From positions 35,001 through 67,500 of the forward strand of contig KV908528.1 in assembly GCA_002005505.1 (NCBI GenBank): 32,500 nt of DNA, written 5' to 3'. Of the stretch, positions 22,401 to 30,069 are shown one piece after another. Each line of letters opens with the position of its first letter. Position 1 is the stretch's first letter. Origin of the DNA: Botryococcus braunii (lineage: Eukaryota; Chlorophyta; Trebouxiophyceae). The notes beneath the pieces are model-generated. The model was not told the DNA's origin. It worked only from the letters and a program-made list of their open reading frames with translations, and did not search any database. The position numbers and the translations under genes are program-made.

Positions 22401-23821
22401 TGCTTTACAGTCACCTTATTCAATTGCCGATAGTCGACTACCATTCGTAGATTACCATCCTTCTTATTCACAAAGAAGCAAGGGGCTGCAAAGGGAGAAT
22501 GTGAGTATTCAATAAGTCCCTTCTTTAGAAGACGTTCTATTTCTTCCCACATTGCTCGCTTCTCAAGTTGAGAGTATCTTGGGAGATAGCCTGGTTTGGG
22601 CTTGTATCCAGGTTCAAGCTCAATTACATGATTAATTCCACGATCCGGTGGTAAACCATCCGGTAGCTCATCTGGGAATCGGTCTGAAAATTCATTCAAT
22701 AACTCCCGTAAATCTTTAGGTAATGCATCAAGGTCAGTCCCGTTAGAGTCCGGTTTTTCTAATACAATTGCACATAAGATGGCTTCATCTGATTTCAGCC
22801 CATGCGATGCCATCATGGCTGACAGACTTAAAGGTTTTCCAAGCACATGCGAGATATCTTTGTCACCAAGGTGGAAGGTATGTGATTCTCTTCCAACCCT
22901 CAAAGTCACAATCTTTTCATTATAGTCAAGTACTGCACGTGACTGCAAAAGAAAATCATCTCCAAGATAGATTGTTGGCTTGGACAAATCAGCTACGACG
23001 GCTCTTACGGCCGTATTCAAAGACCCAAAAGAAATAGGTACAGTTGCCATTCCTTTGACTTGCAAGGTGGTGCCATCAGGTCCATAAGCCGAGAGACTGA
23101 CTTCCTCGATTTTGAGGCCGCATGATTCAGCAAAGTCTGTGCTGATAAAGCTTGGGGTTGCTGCTGTGTCCAGGGTAATGTCATGCTCTAGCCCTGCCAC
23201 ACGCCCCCGAATAATCATAGTTATTCTCGGTGGGACCTTAGTTGAAAAGTACAATTCTTTCACTTTTTCTGGCTTTTCAGGCTCATGCGATGATTCTTGT
23301 GCATCTTGCTCAACTGTCATTGAGGCCAAATTAACTTGCACATTTGAGCCAGAAGTGGGTGGTACCTGCCCACGACCACCACGAGCATCACGGCCCCCAC
23401 GGGGAACGAAACGGCGTCCGCGACCGCCATTATGGCCAAAGTTGTCATCTCTGGGCACATCAAATGTATGGACGCCTGAACGTCCACCCCCTTGGCCATA
23501 GCCACGGTAGCCCCCACGGGGTGGGTACGGTTGATCAAACCTCCCGCGCCCCCTGCCATAAGGGGTGTGGTGCTCATCAGACCCATAAGGGCGTTTACTG
23601 CCTGCGAAACGGCCACGAGCTCTGCCACGTGAGTCATTTCCACGTCGACCACCATCATGCTTAACGCCTCGAGGATCCCTTGTTTGGTTAATCCAGGATG
23701 TACGTCGCAAGTACTGAATAATATCCTCAAGTGGAGGGTCATCATGTACTGAAAATTGGCCCTCAATTTGATTGATAATGAATCGTGGTAGTGCATTCTT
23801 TAACGTTCGCACTAGGTCCAT
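19439..23821 (-). CDS. Element 1 gag C-terminus and pol polyprotein (protease, RT, RNase H, integrase, chromodomain)
   Basis: 1460 codons from the first ATG; the frame is open further up to the TAA at 23962. Order: end of gag (1-45); RGG/Gly-Arg-rich tract (about 50-150) where a zinc knuckle would be expected; aspartic protease with LDTAATPSF (Asp218; usual motif DTGA); reverse transcriptase with LDLHSGYHQIRI and YMDD (560-563); RNase H (VISDAS, Asp709; TDHNP); a linker of imperfect LPQGT/STHTG repeats (about 855-905); integrase zinc site (His993, His1000, Cys1030, Cys1033) and DDE residues Asp1063, Asp1125, Glu1161; GPF module (1325-1327); chromodomain with YLVKWAGYPSSDNSWEP (1420-1436). The chromodomain presumably directs integration to marked chromatin (family knowledge). 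No frameshift in this ORF. Confidence 0.95.
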   Translation of the reverse strand: MDLVRTLKNALPRFIINQIEGQFSVHDDPPLEDIIQYLRRTSWINQTRDPRGVKHDGGRRGNDSRGRARGRFAGSKRPYGSDEHHTPYGRGRGRFDQPYPPRGGYRGYGQGGGRSGVHTFDVPRDDNFGHNGGRGRRFVPRGGRDARGGRGQVPPTSGSNVQVNLASMTVEQDAQESSHEPEKPEKVKELYFSTKVPPRITMIIRGRVAGLEHDITLDTAATPSFISTDFAESCGLKIEEVSLSAYGPDGTTLQVKGMATVPISFGSLNTAVRAVVADLSKPTIYLGDDFLLQSRAVLDYNEKIVTLRVGRESHTFHLGDKDISHVLGKPLSLSAMMASHGLKSDEAILCAIVLEKPDSNGTDLDALPKDLRELLNEFSDRFPDELPDGLPPDRGINHVIELEPGYKPKPGYLPRYSQLEKRAMWEEIERLLKKGLIEYSHSPFAAPCFFVNKKDGNLRMVVDYRQLNKVTVKHRAPLPRIDDTLDMLGNASFFSSLDLHSGYHQIRINEEDVPKTGFRTPFGQYNFKVLAFGLTNAPATFQTVMNKIFEEYVGKFLLVYMDDILIYSKTLEEHMKQIRLVLVKLREHQLYAKMKKCSWLKEWTLFLGHLVGPHGIKIDDSKIEAVRNWPTPTDVHDVRQFMGLTNFCKKFVQGFARIAAPVNSLTKPKVPFKWTPDHEVSFSGMKHAITTAPVLKAPDFDKPFTVISDASGFGMGGVLVQDGRPIAYNSKKFTPAERNYGVTEQELRAVVYNLEVWRPYLEGAEKVTIITDHNPNTFFQDKQVLSRRQVRWYEFLSRFHLEWKYEPGRTNVADPLSRSPALLRAMHVGIEIAAVTTRSRTTGFSQPAPPTRGDSSLPQGSAVEGAVSTHTGNQALPQGTQSTHTGGRVLPQGTHLGSSGCESTHVNKKQKVVARPRDSIFDPIRIPTGPSIANDFLSRLREAYAADSFYSNPENVSKMVQQDGIWYIQRGELLVISVPHDVDLRTLIISHYHSPPCRGHGGLAKTKDLIERHFHWHGLYTQVKKFIDTCEFCQRNKSSNQAPAGSLQPIAPPDQPFDTISMDLIVDLPVDKTTGDDSILVIVDKLTKMAKFLSCRKTVGSTAIAEMLYSKVFAVYGKPAQLITDRDPRFTGNFFREWCSGLNIKQCFTSAYHPQSDGQTERMNRILEDYLRNYVNPQGDDWVKYLPSAEFAINNAYQESIRTSPFFLNLGRHPNAVEGLEAFLPKVIPNTRAHVFKVQEATDVRRRIQDQTRAAQACLQAAHDREKLWVQARGNIEEAQQRQKKHYDKHRREVVYQEGDQVLLSTRNAGRRSVLSTKFLPKFVGPFKVLSRVGDVAYKLELPQGIRWHIVFHVSLLKPYKQPTQVGTMMPQPPPLPPVIDGDMYYAVEDIVGHKVKAHHVNKKKHHDDPKRKGKATYLYLVKWAGYPSSDNSWEPVSNFAHNAETRAMLSAYKERNGLK

Positions 23822-23959
23822 GTTGGACCTCTTATCAGAAATGCGAAGTGAGAGGCTCCAAAATCGGTTAAGATAATCACCAAGAGTCCATGAGCCATCC
23901 CATGTTAACTTCTCGAGCTTAGCCGTGAGAGCTTGTGCATCTTCATATGAGAATGCAAA

Positions 23960-24492
23960 TTACTTCCGTAAGGCATCATGCATTTCCACATAAGTTGGGA
24001 CTCTATTAAGACTTGCTTGCAATGCATCAATTGCAATACGGGCATCACCCTCAAGCTTGCTTTTCAACAGTAAGCCCCATTCATTTCCAGGAGTAGGCAA
24101 GGTCCTCCCCGATAACAAACGTAATGCTGATTCAAAATCTGCCAGAAAATTTGAGACACGTGGACCAGTACGCTTGCCATTATAATTTTGCAAGGCTTGA
24201 ATATCCTTAAAGCCTAGGGTCTTGCCCGCTGGGCCTTTACCTCGATAATACTCCGGGACAGGATCATCGTACCCGGGTTCTTGATCACCAGGACCACGTG
24301 CTGGGTCAAACGGGCCACCTGGGCCACCACCCCCACGTCTTGGGTTATTATGATTATTACCTGGACCATCATCATCATTATTATCATCACCATCATCATC
24401 ACCATCAGGGGGTCCATGATTATTGCCCCTGGCCCCACTTGCTTGAGATCCATTGAGGGGAGCAATATCTTCATTCTCGTCTTGCTCATTAT
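23960..24492 (-). pseudogene. Element 1 gag, middle part, interrupted
   Basis: Acidic Asn/Asp/Gly-rich stretch (DGDDDGDDNNDDDG), then a gag-like helical part (KTLGFKDIQALQNYNGKRTG, NEWGLLLKSKLEGDARIAID, YVEMHDALRK), ending at TAA. The same frame continues after the stop with FAFSYEDAQALTAKLEKL into the CDS at 23821, so the stop lies within the capsid-like domain. A CAA-to-TAA transition would explain it; translational readthrough is the alternative. The upstream end is the insertion site of element 2. An ATG-started frame extending into the LTR is an artefact of the junction. Confidence 0.85.
24488..24492. repeat. Target-site duplication (left), ATTAT
   Basis: The five bases directly before the left LTR equal the five directly after the right LTR (31903-31907). 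5 bp is usual for Ty3/gypsy integrases. Confidence 0.93.
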
Positions 24493-24968
24493 TGTCGTAG
24501 AATGCACAAGTTAGAGAGAATTTCCAAGTTGTGAGAGAGAGAGAGACAAGGCCGGATGGCCGACAAGTTGGACGCTCTTCCCAATTACAAGTAACCCCCA
24601 CCTCACGGAGCTTCCACTCCCTACTTGTGGTCTACTAAGCTTCCAAATTACCTGAGTGCGTGTCTTCCCGTGGCTTACGTCTCTATCCGTTCCTTCCCGT
24701 GGTTCGTGATCGTGTGTTCACGTTCCTCCAATGGTAGTGCACTAGTCCACCAAACCTCTACAATAGTATCTAGAAAATATCCTAGAATCCTACTATGAGA
24801 GTAACGTCCATAACTATCCAATGGAATTCGACGGCTAGGAAGCCAAGGCTAGACGCTAGGCACGTGCGTACTCGCGTTGCTCGTACGACATGTGCACCAC
24901 ATGTGCGCCTAGGCTAGGGGGTAAGGGAAATGTCCAGAAATGCCGGGAAATCCCTACATTCCATTACA
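24493..24968 (-). repeat. Element 2 3' LTR
   Basis: 476 bp, TG...CA ended on the element's strand. It contains ACATGTG/CACATGT as a 7-bp hairpin with 3-nt loop (near 24888) and a short GA repeat. Matches 31427-31902 without a difference that I can find. Confidence 0.97.
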
Positions 24969-24982
24969 TCATCCCCCCCTTA
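24969..24982 (-). promoter_or_regulatory. Polypurine tract of element 2
   Basis: The minus strand reads AAGGGGGGGATGA immediately before the 3' LTR, the expected plus-strand primer position. Confidence 0.85.
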
Positions 24983-25907
24983 ATTCCTGCATGTCCTCAT
25001 GCAGCCACATACACACATACAGTAGACCACAATTATAAGGGAATGGTCGTCACCGAACGGCCCATCCACCAGCGCCGTTAGACCCTTGCCGAATGGGTTA
25101 CATTAGGGTCCCCGCCTCCAAGTTATTCCCCTATCATCCCAAGCAATTGACTAAAGCGTCCATTTTTTTTTTTTGTTTTTTTTTTTTTTTTAAATTTATT
25201 TATTAGGTGTGCTTTGTTTTAGTCCTAAGTACAATACTGTACGATACGATACGACACGGTACGATAATTACGATAAATTACGGCGAACTACGACGAACGT
25301 TCGCCTTATTCCTTTCGAACTATCCAAGTCCGCCTTTATTGACACATCCCTATTTATTATTTATTAAAACAATACAATGCTTGTGACACAACCGATAAAC
25401 AATTGGAACAAGATAAATATGACACAGGTGTAGCTCAGTTCACAATGCTTTCCTAAAGTGGCTATCCATACAACACAGTTTCTTTATGATACATTGTCCA
25501 TACTGTACACATACTGTACACATAAGGTACACATATAGTACATAGAAAGAAATCCATCCCAAGATGCCAAGTAGTCCATATCCAAGGGTTCCAAGTAGCC
25601 CATAGCCAAGGGTTCCAAGTCACTTCTGTACTTCAAGCCCACGTCCCAAGTGCTAGTTAAGCAGACTGCGGTTGCGCGCCATGTGTACTTCAATTCCCAT
25701 CCCTGAATGCAGAACCCCGAGTTCAATGCATCGAAGCGGTATGAGGCCTCATGCCACACATACCGAGGTAGGCAACCTACCCCGTTCCTCGTCCCAAAGT
25801 ACACAAGATATACAGTCCCTACCATAGGTCCCGTCCCATGTATTCCCAGACACCAGGTGGGAACTCCACAAGTGGAATGAGGGGGACAACCGTCCGGAGG
25901 GGCCCGT
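24983..25907 (-). other. 3' untranslated region of element 2
   Basis: About 925 nt between the pol stop and the polypurine tract, long for a gypsy element. It contains an A16CA12 run on the minus strand (25163-25191) and a cluster of TACGA-type repeats (about 25236-25300). A 186-codon frame at 25484-26044 overlaps the end of pol in another frame and has repetitive composition; I do not regard it as a gene. Confidence 0.7.
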
Positions 25908-27686
25908 TCAAGGGAAGGTGTCGCGCAGCGCCACCTGGTCCCAAATGGGCGGGGCGAGCCCCTGGAGTCTATGATAGGTATTAACCAGCCCGGGATGGGT
26001 CTCGAATGCCTCCTGAGATTCCCATGAGTCCTCTGTGGCCCCATGGCCTGCCCACTTTACAAGGTACTCGAGAAAGGGTGTGCCATCCTCAAAATGGTAG
26101 GAGTACCCATCCTTGTCGTGCAACAGCCGGTGATCGACTAGTGCATCCACTACCCACTCCAGGTGAGTGGTGCCATCCGCTTTGGTGATGACTTTTGGGG
26201 GGCAGTATCCACGCGACTGCGCCTCCTCACGTGTCCAGTATGGCTTCAAATAGCAGACATTTATGCGGGGGTGGATGTCCAGCCGGTCCGGAAGATCCAG
26301 TGTGACGAAGTTAACGTTGTCGGGCGTGACCGCCATGACCCTGAAGGGTCCCACGTGCCTGGGTTGCAGCTTGCTGAATCTGTTTGAAGTTAGCGTGGGG
26401 GCCGCACGGGTTGAAAGGAGGACATAGTCCCCTTCCTGGTAGATGGCCTCCCTCCTATGCCGGTTGGCATAGGCCGTCTGACGGTCTTGAGCTGCACGCA
26501 AACACTTCCTTGCAAGGGTGATTTTGTCTTGCATTTTTCTCATGAAGAGATCAGCCCTATCCACCTTAGTGCCCTCCATGTGTCCCACCGCAAACGGTAT
26601 ATTTGGATCTTGCCCATATGTTAACCTGAAGGGTGTGGAGTTTAGGGAAGTTTGCCAAGAGTTGTTGTAGGCAAATTCCGCCACTGAAAGGTAATCCTCC
26701 CACTCCTTTGGGTTATCCTTGACATAGTGTTTCAGAAAATCTTCCAAGATCCTATTCACCCGTTCCGTTTGACCATCTGACTGAGGATGATATGCCGTAG
26801 TTCGAGCCGGCTTGCACCCCGTCAGACTTAGAAGTGTGTTCATGAAATTATTCACAAACCGAGGATCTCGGTCCGAAACAATTTCCTCAGGGAAACCGTG
26901 ATACTTCCATACTTTATCCCTCATCAGAACAGCAACTTCATAAGCATCCGCATTGGTAGTGGTAGGGGCAAAGTGGGCACATTTGCTCAACCTGTCAACC
27001 ACTACCCATATTGCGTTATGCCCGTGTTTGCTTTTAGGCAGTCCCGTGATGAAATCCATTGAGATGCTTTGCCATTTCCTTGTGGGGATTTGTAAAGGGT
27101 GTAAGAGTCCCGCGGGTAACTGGTTTGAGGCCTTCACCCGCTGGCATGAATCACAATACTTCACATACTCCCGCACATCCTCCGCCATTCCCGGCCACCA
27201 CCAGTCCCGCTTCACTAGATCATACATCTTCGCAAAGCCTGGATGACCAACAGAAGGAGGTTCATGCAAAGCTTTCAATATGTCCTGCCGCAGATTCCTA
27301 GCAACTGGACCTTCCTTATCCCGGACTTCATAAAATGCAGGCACATATTTTCTTCCCTCCCTTCCAAATTCCCAAACCCCGTCCGTAAAGTGAACTTTTC
27401 TCCTATTTGCCCTTGTTCCCAACCACGAATCATGTGCATAAGCACCCTTCAACAATTCCAGGAAGGTGTCACACCCGTCAGACCCGAGGGTGATGGAGCC
27501 CGAGCGGGCCCTCCCGTCCCCATCCATCGAGGTTGCATTGATCCCCTTCCCGGGGTTGGGCTCCGTGGAGACGTTGCGCTGCTGTTGTCCCTGGAGCTGT
27601 CCCTGGAGGACTGGGTTCCTGGACAACGCATCCGCAACGTTAGTCTTTCCAGGCTCCCAAACCCAGAGAATGTTGAACTCCTGCAA
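25908..27686 (-). CDS. Element 2 pol, part 2 (end of RNase H, integrase, chromodomain)
   Basis: 592 codons from the first Met; in-frame homology (PRRARWAEKLQEFNIL) begins slightly upstream, at about 27715. RNase H end (EPGKTNVADALSRNP, 11-25); integrase zinc site His141, His148, Cys178, Cys181; DDE residues Asp211 (SMDF), Asp272 (SDRDPRF) and Glu308 (QTERVNRILEDF); GPF (446-448); chromodomain with EYLVKWAGHGATEDSWES (about 540-557). Complete at the C-terminus. It needs the missing frame to be fused to part 1, so the copy is either defective or carries a sequencing error at the slip. Confidence 0.93.
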   Translation of the reverse strand: MQEFNILWVWEPGKTNVADALSRNPVLQGQLQGQQQRNVSTEPNPGKGINATSMDGDGRARSGSITLGSDGCDTFLELLKGAYAHDSWLGTRANRRKVHFTDGVWEFGREGRKYVPAFYEVRDKEGPVARNLRQDILKALHEPPSVGHPGFAKMYDLVKRDWWWPGMAEDVREYVKYCDSCQRVKASNQLPAGLLHPLQIPTRKWQSISMDFITGLPKSKHGHNAIWVVVDRLSKCAHFAPTTTNADAYEVAVLMRDKVWKYHGFPEEIVSDRDPRFVNNFMNTLLSLTGCKPARTTAYHPQSDGQTERVNRILEDFLKHYVKDNPKEWEDYLSVAEFAYNNSWQTSLNSTPFRLTYGQDPNIPFAVGHMEGTKVDRADLFMRKMQDKITLARKCLRAAQDRQTAYANRHRREAIYQEGDYVLLSTRAAPTLTSNRFSKLQPRHVGPFRVMAVTPDNVNFVTLDLPDRLDIHPRINVCYLKPYWTREEAQSRGYCPPKVITKADGTTHLEWVVDALVDHRLLHDKDGYSYHFEDGTPFLEYLVKWAGHGATEDSWESQEAFETHPGLVNTYHRLQGLAPPIWDQVALRDTFP

Positions 27687-30067
27687 CTTCTCAGCCCACC
27701 GTGCCCTCCGAGGCTTAAACCAACCTGTTGCTGAAGAAAAGTGTTACACTTATGGTCTGTGGTGACAGTGACTTGTTTCCCTAGGACATAACATCTCCAT
27801 TCAGTCAAGGCATACACTACAGCAAGTAACTCCCTCACAGTTGCAGAATAGTTCCTTTCTGCACTATTGAGCTTCTTACTGTAATAAGCAATGACTCGAC
27901 CTTCCTGCAATAGTACAGCGCCAACCCCAAAATCACTCGCATCACAAATTACCTGGAAGGGTTTACGAAGGTCTGGCAGTGATAGTATGGGTGCCTGTAT
28001 TAATGCATCCTTGAGAGCCGCAAGGGCCTCATCTTGCTCCTTTCCCCAAGTCCAAGAACTTTTGCTACTGGACAGTTTAGTCAAAGGTGCAGCAAGTGAG
28101 CTGAACCCCTGAATAAACTTTCGAAAATAATTTGCAAGCCCCAAAAATCTACGCACGTCGGTGACGTTTTGGGGTGTGGGCCAATCCTTGACTACCTCCA
28201 CCTTTTGGGGGTCCACTTTCAGTCCATCCTTGCCAATGATATGCCCGAGGTATTTGAGTTCTGAGCATAAGAATTCACATTTGGCAAGTTTTGCAAACAA
28301 TTCCTTTTCTCGAAGGCGTTGGAACACCTTCCGAAGATGAGCATAATGCTCCTCTTCATCCCGACTGAAAATTAGAACATCGTCAAGGTACACTACCACA
28401 AACCCTTCCCTTATGAAATCATGAAAGATTTCATTCATTAGGCGTTGAAAGGTAGCGGGGGCGTTGGTGAGTCCAAAAGGAAGCACTAAGAACTCATACA
28501 GCCCAAAGGGTGTACGAAACGCTGTTTTAGGAATGTCTTCCTCCTTTAGCCTTACTTGATGATAACCACTGAGGAGGTCCAGACTAGAGAAAATCTTAGC
28601 ACCTTTAAGTTTATCAAGCAAGTCGTCTATGCGAGGGAGAGGGTACCTATCATGAATGGTGATTTTATTTAATGCCCTGTAGTCTATAACCATTCGGTAT
28701 GTGCCCTCCTTCTTCCTCACGAACAAGACCGGTGAAGCATATGGTGAACATGAGGGGCGTATGTGTCCCTTAGAAAGTAGTTCATCCACAGTTCGCTCAC
28801 ATTCCTCAGTTTCTTCCACGGACAAGCGGTAAGCAGGACGGTTTGGAGGAGTTATTCCTTCCTGCACATTAATAGTGTGATAGACTTGTCGGTGTGGGGG
28901 TAGTCCTGGTAGCCCATTTGGAAAAATGTCCTTGTACTCCCGGAGCAAGTGTGCTAGCCGCTCAGGCTTTTTAGCACAAATTTCCTCTAGAGGGTCCGAA
29001 GGCTTACCCGTGGTGACCTCGGATTCTCCCTCTTCCTCTTCCTTTTCCTCTTCCCTTTCCTCTTCCTCTTCCACTTCCTTCTCCACTTCTAGGCAACTCT
29101 CCATATCCGGGGCCGTGCCCGAGGTCTCCCCCGGCGTAGAGTTGTGTAAGGAAGTCCCGGATGACTCCGTCGAGGGGTCGTCCATGTCCACCAAAGGTGG
29201 CATCTCTTCCTGTTCATCCCAACCAACATGTTCATCCTTGGCCATGACATTGAACAAGCAGGTTTTCCAATGATCCCGTTTCCCTTTCCTGGTGTTTCCT
29301 AATTTGATTCCCCATCCCAACTTCTTTCCCAAGCCTTTGCCATGTTTGTTTAACAAGACCCATTTGTTATTGTGTCTAATATGAGCCTTGCCAGCTCTCA
29401 CATTAACATTAGCATGTCGTGGTGCTAGCCAATCCTGTCCCAAAATAATGTCAATTCCTTCCATTATTGAGTCACACACAAGAAAGGAGTGTCTCGTAAT
29501 GATAGATGGAGCAAACCGGACACTCAAATCCACTTTCCCATTTGTGTGTGTTACTGTCCCATCAGCAAGTGTGACGGGTGAAGTCCTCTTGTTATACCTC
29601 AAACCTTGCAAAACTTTTTCCCGGACAAAAGAGTGTGTGGCCCCGGTGTCCATTAAAGCTTTACATTGTTGTCCCCTTGCCATGACGGGAAATGTGAGGT
29701 TAAGAGGTGCAGCACTTGACGTTGAACCCAACTGACAAGATGCTTTGGGTGCTGCATAAGCTAAAACAAAGGAAAAAGGAAATGTACATTGCTGTCCTTG
29801 AAAAGAAAAGCATTCCCCTTTTGAGCCCCTAGCAAGAATTTTCAGGTTTGCGCGAGAGCGTAACCGCAAAAAGAAACTCCTACTTTTCCACACCTTCTGG
29901 CCTATCACAAAGCATGCACTGACTTGTGAATTTTCTTTTCGTTCAGCAAGAAAAGATTCAATACAAGTCTCAGCTTTGTGTTTGCCAGGAACAATCAGAG
30001 GTGTATTCCAACTTCCCAAGGACTTCTGAACAAGAAAAGTTAAATATGAAAAACAAATTTCATTCAT
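27449..30067 (-). CDS. Element 2 pol, part 1 (protease, reverse transcriptase, start of RNase H)
   Basis: Meaningful to about residue 781 of 872. ATG at 30067, just after the gag stop. The first 120 or so residues are of unknown nature and Ser/Phe/Arg-rich. Protease MDTGATHSFV (Asp140); Glu-rich spacer (about 325-350); reverse transcriptase with LDLLSGYHQVRL and YLDD (560-563); RNase H beginning VICDASDFGVGAVLL (Asp709) and TTDHKCNTF. After the QQQVG codons (about 27713-27730) the frame slips: the last 90 residues here are out-of-frame and the true sequence goes on in the frame of the 25908-27686 ORF. The pol frame upstream of its ATG is closed by a stop at 30082, so a gag-pol frameshift has at most about 10 nt to act in; reinitiation seems likelier. 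Confidence 0.92.
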   Translation of the reverse strand: MNEICFSYLTFLVQKSLGSWNTPLIVPGKHKAETCIESFLAERKENSQVSACFVIGQKVWKSRSFFLRLRSRANLKILARGSKGECFSFQGQQCTFPFSFVLAYAAPKASCQLGSTSSAAPLNLTFPVMARGQQCKALMDTGATHSFVREKVLQGLRYNKRTSPVTLADGTVTHTNGKVDLSVRFAPSIITRHSFLVCDSIMEGIDIILGQDWLAPRHANVNVRAGKAHIRHNNKWVLLNKHGKGLGKKLGWGIKLGNTRKGKRDHWKTCLFNVMAKDEHVGWDEQEEMPPLVDMDDPSTESSGTSLHNSTPGETSGTAPDMESCLEVEKEVEEEEEREEEKEEEEGESEVTTGKPSDPLEEICAKKPERLAHLLREYKDIFPNGLPGLPPHRQVYHTINVQEGITPPNRPAYRLSVEETEECERTVDELLSKGHIRPSCSPYASPVLFVRKKEGTYRMVIDYRALNKITIHDRYPLPRIDDLLDKLKGAKIFSSLDLLSGYHQVRLKEEDIPKTAFRTPFGLYEFLVLPFGLTNAPATFQRLMNEIFHDFIREGFVVVYLDDVLIFSRDEEEHYAHLRKVFQRLREKELFAKLAKCEFLCSELKYLGHIIGKDGLKVDPQKVEVVKDWPTPQNVTDVRRFLGLANYFRKFIQGFSSLAAPLTKLSSSKSSWTWGKEQDEALAALKDALIQAPILSLPDLRKPFQVICDASDFGVGAVLLQEGRVIAYYSKKLNSAERNYSATVRELLAVVYALTEWRCYVLGKQVTVTTDHKCNTFLQQQVGLSLGGHGGLRSCRSSTFSGFGSLERLTLRMRCPGTQSSRDSSRDNSSATSPRSPTPGRGSMQPRWMGTGGPARAPSPSGLTGVTPSWNC

Positions 30068-30069
30068 GA

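Noticed and set aside
24493..24601. ATG-started extension of element 1 gag into the LTR
   Set aside because: The frame merely reads through the LTR end; the same peptide appears from the other LTR at 31535.
25484..26044. 186-codon minus-strand frame
   Set aside because: Overlaps the end of element 2 pol in another frame and covers its 3' region; repetitive composition and no known motif.
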